NCBI GenBank assembly: GCA_001939145.1
Contig: LSRX01001305.1
Span: 97,332 to 161,331, forward strand
Direction: 5' to 3'
Length of the DNA: 64,000 bases
Source of the DNA: Symbiodinium microadriaticum
Lineage: Eukaryota; Sar; Dinophyceae; Suessiales; Symbiodiniaceae
The notes under the pieces were generated by a model that searched no databases, was not told the origin of the DNA, and saw only the letters and a program-made list of their open reading frames with translations. Both the position numbers and the translations under genes were made by a program. This document shows positions 1 to 11,885 of the stretch, in pieces (positions within the stretch are counted from its first letter, which is position 1; the number at the start of each line of letters is the position of its first letter).

Positions 1-82
<82 letters not shown>

Positions 83-93
83 GGTGGTGTTGG

Positions 94-166
<73 letters not shown>

Positions 167-186
167 GCTGTTGTTGTTGCTGTTGC
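1..186. repeat. (TTG)n microsatellite
   Basis: An almost pure TGT/TTG trinucleotide array opens the window, with a few TGG and TGC variants. The poly-leucine reading frame across it is only a translation of the repeat and is not called as a gene. The array continues off the left edge, so its true length is unknown. Confidence 0.97.
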
Positions 187-367
187 TGACGAAGAACCCT
201 GCTGTCTTATCCAAGCACCAAAGACTGCAAGTTGGTCCTTGTTTTAGTTACCGTGACAGTTTGAGCTGATGTTTCACAATCTTTCTTGGTGAGGCCCAGA
301 CCAGGAAATCCTAAACCCTCAAGCCGCAACCAAAGCCTTTCATACAAGAAGAGGAAGCATTGACATA

Positions 368-480
368 GGCGCCTTACGAATTACCTATACTACTTGAGGG
401 GGGGTTCTTATTATATCTATAGTATGATATACCCCAAACCCCTATTCTAGTTATTAAGGCTCCTACACTGGGGCGGTGCC
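368..480. repeat. Palindromic MITE-like element, family I
   Basis: It begins GGCGCCTTACGAATTACC and ends GTTATTAAGGCTCCTACA, partial reverse complements, with a central GGGGTTCTTATTAT / ATACCCCAAACCCC core. Related copies lie at 3756-3842, 20075-20190 and, more weakly, 56587-56702. Confidence 0.5.
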
Positions 481-1422
481 AGTGCCAGGCTAGCAACATA
501 TTCGGGATTGCCGAGGAGCTGCGCCTTGTGTTAGAAGCTATGCAGGCTCGCATACTGAGCCCGAAACCGTAAGAACCCTCGCCCAAGCTAAGCAAGTACA
601 GCCAATTCGGAAGAGAGGAGGGTAAACACGGCACCGTAATCCCACAACACTGGAGCGCTAAATCCTGAACCCCGAGCCGAAAATCGCGGTTGCTGATAGA
701 ATGGGCAGGGTTTAGGGTTTAAGGTTTAGGTTTAGGGTTAGGGTTTAGGGTTTGGGGTTTAGGCTTAGGGCTTAGGGTTAGGGTTGCTGGCCCAGTGAAC
801 GAGTGTCCGTCAGTGTGGAAGGTAGGGTCGGACGTACCCACAGGCTCCTAAGTGGCGTTGTTTGGTTTAGGGTTTAGGGTTCAGGGGAACAGAAGGTTAG
901 TAGGGTTTGTGAGCAAACGGAGTTCCAGAGAAGAAGGGGCCGCAACAAAGGGCCCCTAACCACAGACACTCAATGTGAGGATGCGTGTTGTAAGAACCCC
1001 TAGACTAGACAAGATAAGGTTCTAGCACCCTCTAGCCCCCCCCCCCCAAAAAAAAAAAAAAAAAAAAAAAGAGCACAATCAGAAACTATCAAAAAACGGC
1101 TAATTGCCCAGCGAGGAATCTCAACACTGTCCTGGATGACAACAAGATTCTCACCCTGGCCACTTGCCTGAAGGAGTGGATTCTCCAAGAGTTTTGGCTG
1201 ATGTTCATCTGAGCCTGCGAAAATTCTTGATACCTGGTGGCGGAGGTCCAGATGCAACACCACCAGCAGTAGCAACGACGATGCAGATGGTAAAAACAAG
1301 ATCAGCAGCATGAACAGATGCAGTGCATCTGCTGGATAAGAAATGCTAGCCTCCCTTTTGGTTTCACATTTCCGTATTTCTCAGCTCCCGAAACTTTGGG
1401 CACCCTTCATTTCTTAGCCGGT

Positions 1423-1498
1423 GTAGTTCCTTTTGGGGGGTTACCTTTATACGATCCTAAATACATGGTTGGGTAAACCAACAAAAAACGGAACTACG
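1423..1498. repeat. Palindromic MITE-like element, family D (divergent)
   Basis: Starts GTAGTTCCTTTTGGGG and ends AAAACGGAACTAC, with the family core ATCCTAAATAC between. It is followed by GGAGACTATTATAAGTA, also seen after the copies at 41342 and 58702, so the element may extend further right. Confidence 0.5.
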
Positions 1499-1616
1499 CT
1501 GGAGACTATTATAAGTACTACAGAAGAGCGAGCCTTAGAAAAGGACTCTGGGCCACACCACAGCTTCAATTTTTCATTCAGCGCCCAAATACCCGGATTG
1601 GGGGTTTAGGGGTGTA

Positions 1617-1710
1617 CCTGTAGCCGAAAAGACCTACCTTTTCAAGGGACTATATACAAAAAAAAAGCCATAATAAGGAACCCGAAAAGGTAGGTCTTTC
1701 CGGTTACAGG
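1617..1710. repeat. Palindromic MITE-like element, family C
   Basis: Ends are reverse complementary: CCTGTAGCCGAAAAGACC at the left and GGTCTTTCCGGTTACAGG at the right, extended by CTACCTTTT / AAAAGGTAG. The loop carries an A-run and CATAATAAGGAACC. Related copies are at 17094-17178, 24809-24904 and 60810-60896. Confidence 0.65.
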
Positions 1711-2668
1711 TAGGGTTTGGGGTTTGGGGGTTTAGGGTTCGGTAGCTGGCGGTGGGGAATCCTGTCTCCAAGTGAGTCATCCTGGCCTCTGTGCTGATGC
1801 CCTAAGCCCCGCAAAGCTCGCCTTTTGTCGCCGTCTGGACTGGAGCTCTCAACCCAACCTGGGCATCCAAAAACCTACCGTTTTAAGAGTTAGACCCTAT
1901 AATTAAAGGTCATATCCTACAATTTCGTAGGGTTTGGGGATACAGGTAAACCCAAAACCCTAAAGCCCAGGCAAACAATGACCGAATTCCGATGACCGAC
2001 AACTGCAAGATCGTCTTCGAGGCGCCTTGAAGCACCGACCTTCTTGAGCTTCAAGGTCCGGGGTTTAGGGTTCAGGGTTTAGGGTTTAGGGTTGTAGGGT
2101 TTAGGGTTAAGGGTTTAGGGTTTAGGGTTCGGGGTTTAGGGTTTAGGGTTTAGGGGTTTAGGCTGCAGTTCGAAGGTTTCATGAGGCCTCGAATCTGGGG
2201 GCGGTATGCTTTCATAAGTCTCAAGAACAGATTTGAGGTCGCGAACCCGTGACTCCTACCGGAAGGTTCCGACAGAAATTTGGGATTCCGGTGATGGTAC
2301 GAAGACATGTTAAGGAAGGACTACCGCAGGAAGAGGCACAGTGATCTTCCATTGATCATGCAGCTGGAATGTGCTGAGTTCTAGTCTAAGGCCCCGAACT
2401 TCAAATCTGCTTCAGGTACAGGACCTGCGAAATGCCTCGCCGGCCACAGTGTCACGTCCGGCCCTCACTTGCTTATAACATGCCTTTTGTCGCATAGTGT
2501 AGCGCTATAGAGCATTCTGCACGAGAGGTGTATTGTTGCGGCACGGCAATCCGGCCAACATGTGCCAGACTAGGATCATGAACAGGTTCCTCGATACTCA
2601 AGGGGGGCGATCCTAAGAACCCAAAGCCTAAGCAATCTAAATGGGGCTTTCAGAAGTCAGAGGTTCTC

Positions 2669-2748
2669 TAAATTAGGGTCCCTTTTTAGGGTCCTTTTCA
2701 GAAGGGTGCCGTACTATATTGGGGACCTAGAAAGGGACCCTAATTTAG
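2669..2748. repeat. Palindromic MITE-like element, family G
   Basis: CTAAATTAGGGTCCCTTT at the left is mirrored by AAAGGGACCCTAATTTAG at the right; the centre holds GGGTGCCGTACTATATTGGG. A second copy with a decayed right arm lies at 41737-41810. Confidence 0.65.
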
Positions 2749-3261
2749 CCAACACTTTGCAATGCTAGGGGCTTTGGAATTCATGGTTCGGGCACCTGGG
2801 GTTTCGAACGCCGGGTTCAGGACAGCCTGCCTCGCTAACATGTCGGGACGTCTCGGTCGATGACTAAGGCTAAGAATTTAGGACCCTCACACAGACACGG
2901 ACACAGACCCAGACCATGTGGCCAAAGAAAGGGAGCTTTGTAAACCTAGGCCTAGAGCTCGCAGGCACTAAGCCCTCTAATTCCTCAACCCTCGGGTGTA
3001 GGCTAAGCCCTCAACCGGGCCCTAAACCCTAAACACGACAAGACAGGTGCCGGCATAATCTACGTCTCAGCAAGTGACCTCGGTTGGCAGCCAATCACTG
3101 CCGCTGGGCTGTCTAGATGTAGTCTTGGAGTCGCGCTTTGCCGACTTTTGGGAATTCGGGTTTCGGGCTTGCGCTTAGCGTGTTTACGGTGTTTTCGTTT
3201 CGGTGCGTCCTTCCGTAGCTTGCTTGGTCTCGTCTCTCAGCTGTCAGTGTTTGGGCTCACA

Positions 3262-3390
3262 GCCCTAAACCCCTAAACCCTAAACCCTAATTAGACCCTA
3301 CACCCCTAAACCCTAAACCCCCAAGCCCTAGACCCTACTTAGACCCTAAACCCCTAATTAAGCCCTAGACCCTACACCCTAAACTCCCCA
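3262..3390. repeat. Telomere-like tract, CCCTAAA orientation
   Basis: Degenerate CCCTAAA/CCCCTAAA units with single-base slips (TTAGACCCTA, CCCCAAGCC). The irregularity argues against a true chromosome end. Confidence 0.8.
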
Positions 3391-3755
3391 TCCGTAACCC
3401 CAAGGTTCGATAGCGAGACAGCTTCTCTCAGCTGCCGGAAGCTGTCGGACTGGAGGTCGCAGGCTTCCCTTCAAAAAATCGGCTCCGAACAGTCTCCACC
3501 TGCTCTGAACGCAAAGCGACGCACCCCGGTTTAGGGTTTAGAGTTTAGGGTAAAAACGGTTTAGGGTTTTGGGTTATTTTTTAGGGTTAAAACCCTACAA
3601 ACCTAAACCTCAAGCCCGCTGAATCCCAAACTCGTGAATATAAGGATCTCAATGTAGATTCCCCCCCCCCTCCTCAACTGCACAGGGCTTCGAACACCGA
3701 ACCCAGCTCTTGCTCTTTTGATTCCTTTGATTCTTGGTCATTTCAGCTTAATATA

Positions 3756-3842
3756 GAGGCCTTATAATAATTACCTATACGTCTTTGGGGGTTCCGTTTT
3801 GTAAGTATGGTAGAATAACCCCAAAACCGTTTATTGAGGCCC
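3756..3842. repeat. Palindromic MITE-like element, family I
   Basis: GAGGCCTTATAATAATTACC at the left and GTTTATTGAGGCC at the right, with the shared GGGGGTTCCGTTTTGTAAG core; compare 368-480 and 20075-20190. Confidence 0.5.
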
Positions 3843-4191
3843 ATATATCAAGTTTAAAAGAGCTTGAATTCCTAAATCCCTAAACCCCTGAACCCCTACA
3901 CCCCGAACCCCCCAAAACCCAACTCCCTAAGCCAATGGACCCCGAAACCCCCAAACACTAAACCACTGTCCAATCCAAGGAGGCTTGGATGAACCGCCGG
4001 CCCGAGTTGAACAGCTCGCGGCAGGCGGGGTATCATGGAGGCCTAAATAAGTAGACACGGGGTTTAGGTTTGTTCTGCTTTTCAAGTTCCTCATCTTGGG
4101 TTCTGGGTTCAGGGCCTTTAGATATTCTACATGTACTCATTAAACCCTAAGCCCCAAACACTTAAGCACCAGTCAAGGCATGTTCCTACTC

Positions 4192-4292
4192 CGGTTGATG
4201 ATATACATCCTGCATTACCCATAATAAGGAATATGCCATAATTCCCATGGTTTAGGGTCCTTAAGGTCATGCAGGATGTATATCATCAACCG
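4192..4292. repeat. Palindromic MITE-like element, family B
   Basis: CGGTTGATGATATACATCC at the left is an exact reverse complement of GGATGTATATCATCAACCG at the right, extended by TGCAT / ATGCA. The core is ATAATAAGGAATATGCCATAA. Seven copies occur in the window, making this the clearest family. Confidence 0.8.
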
Positions 4293-5717
4293 TAGTACCT
4301 TTACAGAACCCTAAACCCTAAACCTTGAGCCCTAAACCCTAAACCGGTAGTATATGGTAGTAGTACTATATCATCAGCAGTAGGAGCACGTTTCTGTTCG
4401 CCAGGCCCTTCCACGAACTGAGGCTTCCAGTGTCATCGACTCCGTGGGCTCAGGTTGAGGGTGTACACAAGGGAAAGTTCTTAGGACTTGTTTCAAAATG
4501 CAAGTTCTTAGGATTTAACGTTAGTGTACAGTTTTTAAGGCCGATGGGGTTCACTTGAACCCCCCCCAAAAAACAAAAAAACAAAAAGAAGAGAAAAAGT
4601 AGGTGAAACAATGGTGCAACACCTATAAACGGTTCTACTTACTACTTCTACATACTTGTGTTGTCCAGGCAAGGTTTAGGTTTAAGGTGTTTAAAGATTT
4701 TAGGGCTCGCAAAGGAAGTTCTTAGGCCAAGCCCTTCGCCAGGCCGGAGCATTCCTTGTGCAGGCTCTGCCAGTTTAGGGATTTACTTGCTACATAAGGG
4801 CTTCCGGGCCTGAAGCCTAAGCCCAAATCCCTAACCCCTAAGGCCCCTAAATCCCTAAGCCCAAAACCCCTAAAACCCTAAATTCTGCCATTCCTCTGAA
4901 GGCCAGCGCTTTCACTCCGAGCTTTCCCCTTCACAGCTTGACCCTGCACCCGCGAAGCAGGAGATGCCAACGTCTCTCAGTCTCAATCTGCCTAGACCCT
5001 GAAGAACCTACCCTTTTTTTTACAGGGCTCCTGGGTTTAGTATTTAGGGTTGAGGGTTCCTTATTCTGATTTCCTAAAATCAGTCCATAGATTAGTAGGT
5101 TCTTTAGGGGTCTAAGTCTAGGTATATCCTGTTGTACCCTGTTAGCCTTTTATTTTGGGCCTCTATCCAAAGGTAGGAAAAGAGAGCGGTCGACTCTGAA
5201 GCCTGAGTTTCTGTTTTATTCTTTTCTCGCGGTTCAGATTCAGGGATAATCAGAGCTAGGGTTTANTCTTTGAACGCTCCGTTTAGGGCGAAGGCAAAAA
5301 AGTCACGACCGGAAGCGGCAACACCCTTGAACGCACAGGCCAATGGAAGCAATCGACCGCCCAAACATTATGAAACTTGTTGCTTCTCGCGCGGAACGCT
5401 AGCAATCCAAGGTCGTTAAATACACACATTTGATCAGGTCCCGTGTCTACACATTTCTCCCAGTGAGCGCAAGCCTTTGAAGATCGATGCCGATGTAGCT
5501 GTTCAAAGAGTTGTTGGCTGCTCCGATACTTTCTGCTAAGGGTCTGGAGGCTCAGATACAATTTCCTAACGCGTCTGTTGGCCGTGTAAAGCCTCCGATA
5601 CACCTTCCTCAAAGATTGCCGAACCTTTGTTTTGTCAGCAGTCAAAGGAAAAAAAGAAAGCGTTACTTCTAGCGTATAAGAAGGGTTTATAGGTAACCCC
5701 AACTTTAGTACGAGAGA

Positions 5718-6060
5718 ATGGCTGGAACGCATCGATCCAGCATGCAAGAAAAGATTCCGGTAAAACGCAATGATGCCACGTATGTGCGTCTGTGTGGAAT
5801 TGAGCGTCTACATGGGGAATGGCTGCTTTTGATATGTGTCGAAGCCACTTGTGTCTCCAGTTGGTCCTTGCGAAATCCAGCGTCTGCATGGGGAATGACT
5901 GGTTTTGATGTGTCGTGATGTGACTGGTGTGTCTCGAACGGGTGCTTGTGGAATCGCATCGATCCAGCATGCAAGAGGGAATTCCCGTAAAACGCAATGA
6001 TGCCACGTATGTGTGTCTCCATCGAGCGCTTGTGGAATTGAGCGTCTACAGGGGGAATGG
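5718..6060 (+). repeat. Tandem repeat upstream of the USP-like relic
   Basis: Two copies of a roughly 220-bp unit: a block starting CGCATCGATCCAGCATGCAA and continuing GTAAAACGCAATGATGCC occurs at about 5726 and again at about 5949. Inside, a shorter unit containing GAGCGTCTAC and GGGGAATGG recurs near 5794, 5871 (variant) and 6029. The array runs directly into the relic at 6045 and may be repeated 5' sequence of that element. Confidence 0.7.
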
Positions 6061-8192
6061 CTGCCCGATATGCCTTCAATGGGCGGCGACACCTGCTGGG
6101 GTCAAGTGCCACATGACCAATCAGCATGCTGAATGGCAAACCCTGCCAGCTAGCATTCGTTCTCTCCTTAAAGGTTACAGGCGCCACACAGTGGTGCCCT
6201 GCAGGTGTTGCCATCAAGATAAGATCAACAAAGACAGGCACTGGTGTCAATGTCAAGTACTTAGTCTCTGTGCCTTCCTGAGTGTGCGACATGACCGTGC
6301 CAATGGCCAATTTTGCGGAGGAGATGGACATGGACGATCAGGAGCAGTTGTTCTTCGGCCACCTGGGACCGGTGAAGAGGGAACCTCGGGCGACCGAGAA
6401 TGGCACGATTCCTCCGACGCTCGGTCCTGCCAAGCGGCAACGTCTGGAACCACAGGATCGCTCCAAGGGCAAAGGAGGGAAAGGCAAGAACAAGGGCAAG
6501 GGCAAGGGCAATCCTCTTCCAGGACAATCCCTCCATCACGGCGGCTACCCCATGTCTCAGGCCCGGGGTTACAGCACTGGTTCGGGAGAGGAGCTGCCGG
6601 CACCCTGGGCGGGGGATCGAGCTGCCCCCAATCTCGGGGACAACTCGTCATGGATGGGGGATCGAACATCCCAACGGCTGGGCCGGGATCACCGCGAGTC
6701 AGCAGACTGGATGGAGCATCGGGTCACTCGCCTGACCCAACTGGTACTTCGCCAGGAGCAGACATTAGCCAATCTTCGACAAGACATGATGCTTTATCTC
6801 TTGGGACAAGGGGATGATCCCGGTAATGTGTCAGGCAGCGGACAAGAGGAGGCAACTGAAAGAGGAATCCCCGGGAAAACTTCAGATGTCTCTAAAATAG
6901 GCGATGTTCAAGCAGTTGCTGATCTCGTTGTTCGAACGGTTGACAGCCACGCAGCAGGACGCTCAAGCCATGGACCACGCCAAGAGCCTCGGATGGCTGG
7001 ACAACGACCAGAGCTGGCGGGTTCTCCGCTGGAATCCAGCTGAGCAAAGTCTGGAGGTGGACAACTCCTATCAGCCGGTTCCTACCAAGGACTTGCTCGA
7101 CCAGATCACCAATGTTCGGAAGGCCATCAACGAGGACAACCTTCTTCGATTCAAGTCGCTTCGTCGCCTGAGTCCGGACGTGACGGCGGAGTGGATTCAG
7201 TTTCAGGTTGCTATATCGTTGAGAGCGGAAGCAGCACCTCTGTGGGCCACTCTCAAGTCATGGATCGGCCAGTCCTCGTGGCACACGCTGGGATGTCGAC
7301 TGAGACGAGATCGACCGAACTACGACTCCCTGACCGCGGATCTGTGGAATTATGCTTGAGCGCCATCCCCAGTCTTCGGGCATTGCTCCAAATATCCTTG
7401 CACAATGATACCAATCTGTGTTACCTGAACTCCACAGCCTTGGCGGCCACATGGACACTGCTTCAGGTCCAGCTTCATGGCTTTGGCTCTCTTCGCATTG
7501 CCCCGGCCCTCAGCCTTCTCTGTAACACCCAACGATCCGCATCTACGAGTCTCAGGCTCATCAGACAGCTTCCGTGGACACTACTCCTTCAGGGGTGGCA
7601 GAGGCTGCATCATCAGCATGATGCTCCGGAACTGGTTAACCACCTTCTTCCAAGGTTGGCGATAGAGGGGCTTGCTACACGTTGGGAGGCTCGGGTTATG
7701 ACGGATGAAGGTATCCGAGTCTGGGACTCGGGTACACTGCAGTCTCCAATCATCTTGCCATTGCATGCAGGGGACAGCCTCTATCTCCAGAGGCTGATTG
7801 ACCAGTGGCATCTTCAGGCAGCTGTTCATGCTCTGATTGCTCCTCCTCCCTTCGTCTGCTTGCAGCTTCAAAGGTTCTCAGGCGAGAGGGGAAATCTCGT
7901 TCGCAACGTCAGGCCCCTATGTGATCGGCATCATGTTGTACATGCACATACCAGTGTTTCAGCATTCCACTGCAGTAGCTGTCCACCCTGCAGCTTACCA
8001 AGTTACGGCGATCCAGCTGCACTTCCTACAGCAGCCTGATAGGGGGCACTATCGGGCGATCTTGTACGGCAAAAAGAGTTTGGAGATCTGCAAGCATGGC
8101 TAACGGATGATAACCAAGCTGCCAAATCCGCTACCACTGAGTTTCCTGAAGCAGCCTACCTCCTTTGGCTGCGACAGGTGACAACTGAATGA
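6045..8192 (+). pseudogene. Frameshifted relic: zinc finger, Gly/Lys-rich stretch and USP (C19)-like domain
   Basis: Coding-like sequence runs on the plus strand but changes frame several times. In order it shows: a C2H2-like finger, CPICLQWAATPAG...H-x4-H, near 6064-6130; a Cys-rich patch (CRCCHQDK, CQC) near 6205-6250; a Gly/Lys-rich stretch (KGKGGKGKNKGKGKG) near 6460-6512; a possible coiled coil near 6705-6800; and a USP-like region from about 7380. The latter has a Cys box, NDTNLCYLNSTALAA, near 7405-7445, the strand PPFVCLQLQRF near 7846-7878, and a His box, YQVTAIQLHF...GHYRAILYG, near 7996-8070. The end is LLWLRQVTTE then TGA at 8190-8192. Shifts fall near 6285, 6900, 7340, 7900-7990 and 8080. 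The finger plus Gly/Lys region suggests ORF1 of a retroelement, but a decayed host gene is possible. Not functional as written. Confidence 0.6.
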
Positions 8193-8325
8193 GCGAGAGT
8201 GTAGTGTAGAGTCCGAGTACTTCGATGGAGCAGGCACCTTGCCCTCCAGAACCCAACAGAGGTTCCGAGAATCAAGAACACGTCAGCTCGCTAGGCGATG
8301 GACATATTCGCTGCGTGGGGAATGA

Positions 8326-8465
8326 ATGCTACCGCTACCGCTACCGCTACTGCTACTCCTACTGCTACTGCTGCTGCTGCTACTACCACTACTACTGCTA
8401 CTACTGCTACCACAACTACTACGACTACTACGACTACTACGACTACTACGACTACTACTACGACG

Positions 8466-8535
<70 letters not shown>

Positions 8536-8536
8536 G
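8326..8536. repeat. (CTA)n-type microsatellite
   Basis: Starts as CCGCTA/CTGCTA hexamers, passes through CTACGA units and becomes pure (CTA)n from about 8468. The long poly-Thr, poly-Tyr and poly-Val frames here are repeat translations. It starts about 130 bp after the stop of the USP-like relic. Confidence 0.95.
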
Positions 8537-10886
8537 TAGCACCATCACACCGTCAACGACGAAGACACTGCTACGACTACAGCCACCTTTGCTACCACCG
8601 CTCATACTTCGACTACAGCTGCGATTCTTACTGTTTTTGCTATTGTTTTTGTGTTTGCTTATTGTTTCTCGCAATGTTCTCATTTACTTTGCTCTTGCGG
8701 AGCGGGAATTGATGGAAATACACCAACTATGCAGCCAACATAGAAGCGGGACAGAAAACGATGTGAACGCGGAGATGAATCGGAGGTGGCAGAAATACAT
8801 CAGTTCTGCAGCCCAGATCCAAGCAGGACGTGCATCAAGTGCGCAGCTACTAGTGAAGCTTGGGGTTGTAGTGCCAAGTGGGTCAAGTAATGTCGAGTAT
8901 AACCCAAGATGCCGCAAATGCCGGGCAATTTGGAATCGGCGCTTGTGGCAGGCTGCCTTGTTCCTGAAATGTCAGACCCCTGGCAACTTCGGGCCGCGAT
9001 GCCAGGTAGGGCAAAGGCTATGTATTGGCCTCACTCTCACCCCTACCCCAATGCATTCCAAGTATTGAAACAAGTATTGCAACCACTACTGTTTCCTCTT
9101 CTACTATTTCTGCTACTACGACTGAACCCGCACAACCATCTTCCCCAGAAGAAGAAGAAGCGAGCTGCATGCCAAGCCGCCCGAGAAAGCAACGGAGGGT
9201 TTTACGGTTAAGTGTGTGAGGCTTAGTCGGGGTTAGAGGAGGAGTTACAGGGTTTAGTATGGCTTCCGGGCCTTAGTAGGGGTTTAGCGCTGATTTGCAG
9301 GGCTCCGGAGGGCTAAAGAAGGGACTTTGCAGGGTGTAGTAGGGTTTTCGGAGCGCTTAGATGAAAACACAGTTTAGGCTTCTAGGGGGTTAGGGCATTA
9401 AGGCCGTAGGTTTTCTAGGGGATAGGCTTAGTAGAGATTTTGGAGCGAGTCGGTTTGGGATTTAGGATCCCGTTCAGGCTTCCTCGAAGGGTTCCTTTGA
9501 AGGGTTAGTACAAGGTTTCTATATTAGGGGCCTGAATAATTAGAATAAGGTTCCTGTAGTGTGTGTGCGTTTTTTTTTGTGGGGCAGGGCGGAGGGTGGG
9601 GAGGGTGCTACAGCGGTTTAGATATTAGGGCTTGGGTAAGTATAGGTCCTATGGGCTAAGGAGTTCAGCATTTAGGCGTCCCTTCTGCCGGACCCAGGTC
9701 TAACCTCGAAAGGACCCCTTTGCAACCATGTGTCAGAAATCGTTAGGACTAGGGTTTAGGGTTCAGGGTTCAGGGTTTTAGGGGTTTGGGTTCAGGGTTC
9801 AGGATTTAGGGTTTAGGGTTGATTCCCACTCCAATTGTTAAGGCTCCCTACATACAAGCCTTCTAATCGCGTCAAAGCTCTGCGAGTGCCAAGAGGTGTT
9901 TCTTCGTAAACCTTGTGAAGTCTTGTAGCGATGCACCCTTCAACTGGCGTGGATATGGATGTGGTCATTTCATTTTTGTAGTAGTTGGAGGATAGCATAG
10001 CTTCATAGCTGTTGAGTTCCGGAACTCGAGCCTGGGGGAGTGGACAGAATGCCTGAAAGTCTAATGCCGAATCCCTCAGACGACTGAAACGCATAGACTA
10101 GTATAGACACTGAAGTGCTACCGGTACCCGACGACTTTCATATCAAAAAGGTTGTTTTGGGGTCGCCGTTAAGGCAAAGACATGTGATTATTGAGTCCCA
10201 GTTCAGCCACCTAGCGCAACAACCAGGGACTTCAACCATAAACCCTGAAACTTAGAAAGGGGTCTTGGATCAGTCCCGGTTCTTGAATCGAATTCGGAGG
10301 GTGGAACTAAAGGCAGCAGGAGCAAAAAGCTGTCCACAGTACCCGCATTTCTGTACACAGCCCTGTGCTTGTAAGGTTTGTCGCTACCTTGCCTTAGTGT
10401 CCAAGTCCTAGTGAGTCTTCTTATGCATGGTTCAGGATCCAAGGGTTCCGCAGCAAACCCTACAACTTGTGAACTGGAAAACGGACGACTAGTGCTTGTA
10501 GCTCTTTGTAGGTCATTTTTATAAGATGTGAGAGTGGTGAGGCTTCAGGTTTGGAAAACTGCCCCCTGAGGCGGGGATACGCCTTCGAAGCTCACTGTAT
10601 AGGCGTATATAGTATAATCAGGGTCATACATTAGGCGTAGAAGGGCACCGCTAGGACGCTAGCCTGAAACTCTTGATTTCGAGATTGGTCTTCCGGGCCT
10701 GAGGTAACCCCTTGAACATGACCGGGACCACGAATCACACACTCCGTTAGCCGTTGCGTCTCAGGCTAGGCCTTTATCCCTAAGCAAACTTTAAGCCCGG
10801 AACCCCCGCCTCCGTTCCCTCTAAACAAAAGAACGAATGCCTAAGTCTGAAAATCCCAAATGATCGAAACCAAGCCGTGAGCCCAA
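8537..10886. other. Stretch without a recognised gene
   Basis: From 8540 to about 9210 one plus-strand frame stays open and fairly complex (for example QLLVKLGVVVPSG), but I recognise no family and it continues out of the microsatellite. From 9215 to 9700 the DNA is G/T-rich with degenerate TTTAGGG-like motifs, and 9745-9825 holds a clear TTTAGGG tract. From 9830 to 10886 is unique DNA in which I see no supported gene. Confidence 0.5.
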
Positions 10887-11885
10887 AGCCTTAAACCCCG
10901 AACTCCAGACAACGCTGGCCTTTGCTGCCCAGGTGCTACATCACGACCACCACAATGCCGGCAGCCCAGACTTATACCAGCCTGCACAATGTAGCTAAGC
11001 ACCCCATAAGCACCCATATGACAAGACGCTAGGCCCTCCTGAGACCGGGACCGTTTATATACCCTTGTACAACCCCATTGTGAAACCAACAACAAGTCCC
11101 TGTAGGCGGGAAGCAAAGGGCCCTGAAGAGTCTAGGAAGCAGTTCGGGAATATTCGAGTGCCAAAAACATTGAGGGTCGAAGGAGCAAACGTACCAAAAA
11201 GCCAGGACGGTATCAGGATTCAAGAACAAAGCCCCCAGACCGGCATCCTGCCACTGTATGAGTTAAGTACGGGTTAAGACTCTTAAGATAGAGCGTTTGT
11301 TCATGGGCTCCATGTTTGGCTGGTGGGCTCAGGGCCGGCATTATATTTAATATTGCAAATTTAAATATATATTTGGTGATATTTTNAGCCTTAAACCCCG
11401 AACTCCAGACAACGCTGGCCTTTGCTGCCCAGGTGCTACATCACGACCACCACAATGCCGGCAGCCCAGACTTATACCAGCCTGCACAATGTAGCTAAGC
11501 ACCCCATAAGCACCCATATGACAAGACGCTAGGCCCTCCTGAGACCGGGACCGTTTATATACCCTTGTACAACCCCATTGTGAAACCAACAACAAGTCCC
11601 TGTAGGCGGGAAGCAAAGGGCCCTGAAGAGTCTAGGAAGCAGTTCGGGAATATTCGAGTGCCAAAAACATTGAGGGTCGAAGGAGCAAACGTACCAAAAA
11701 GCCAGGACGGTATCAGGATTCAAGAACAAAGCCCCCAGACCGGCATCCTGCCACTGTATGAGTTAAGTACGGGTTAAGACTCTTAAGATAGAGCGTTTGT
11801 TCATGGGCTCCATGTTTGGCTGGTGGGCTCAGGGCCGGCATTATATTTAATATTGCAAATTTAAATATATATTTGGTGATATTTT
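10887..11885. repeat. Exact 499-bp direct duplication around a single N (likely assembly overlap)
   Basis: 10887-11385 and 11387-11885 appear identical, offset by exactly 500 with one N at 11386. All frames in the first copy recur in the second. An exact duplication abutting a one-base gap is best explained by two overlapping contig ends joined without merging. Confidence 0.9.

Larger units (their letters stand above)
187..5700. other. Non-coding stretch with telomere-like tracts and palindromic elements
   Basis: No convincing gene is visible. TTTAGGG-oriented tracts lie at about 708-790, 1710-1740 and 2057-2165, and CCCTAAA-oriented tracts at 3262-3390. A homopolymer run is at 1038-1070. 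Short unique blocks bracketed by CCCTAAA on the left and TTTAGGG on the right lie at about 1968-2056 and 3395-3528. The second has a coding-like plus-strand frame (RFDSETASLSCRKLSDW) and may be an isolated exon. Several palindromic elements are listed separately. A single N at 5266 marks a join. The minus-strand frames near 5283-6331 lack any recognisable family. Confidence 0.6.

Noticed and set aside
3-269. Poly-leucine open frame at the left edge
   Set aside because: It is the translation of a TTG microsatellite; only the last 25 codons are complex.
5718-6060. CRISPR-like array
   Set aside because: Units are about 220 bp, imperfect and only two; this is eukaryotic tandem repeat DNA.
5283-6331. 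Minus-strand frames of 123-208 codons
   Set aside because: They mirror the tandem repeat and the plus-strand relic, overlap in several frames and show no family motif.
8225-9068. Long poly-Thr, poly-Tyr, poly-Leu and poly-Val frames
   Set aside because: All are translations of the CTA microsatellite in different frames.
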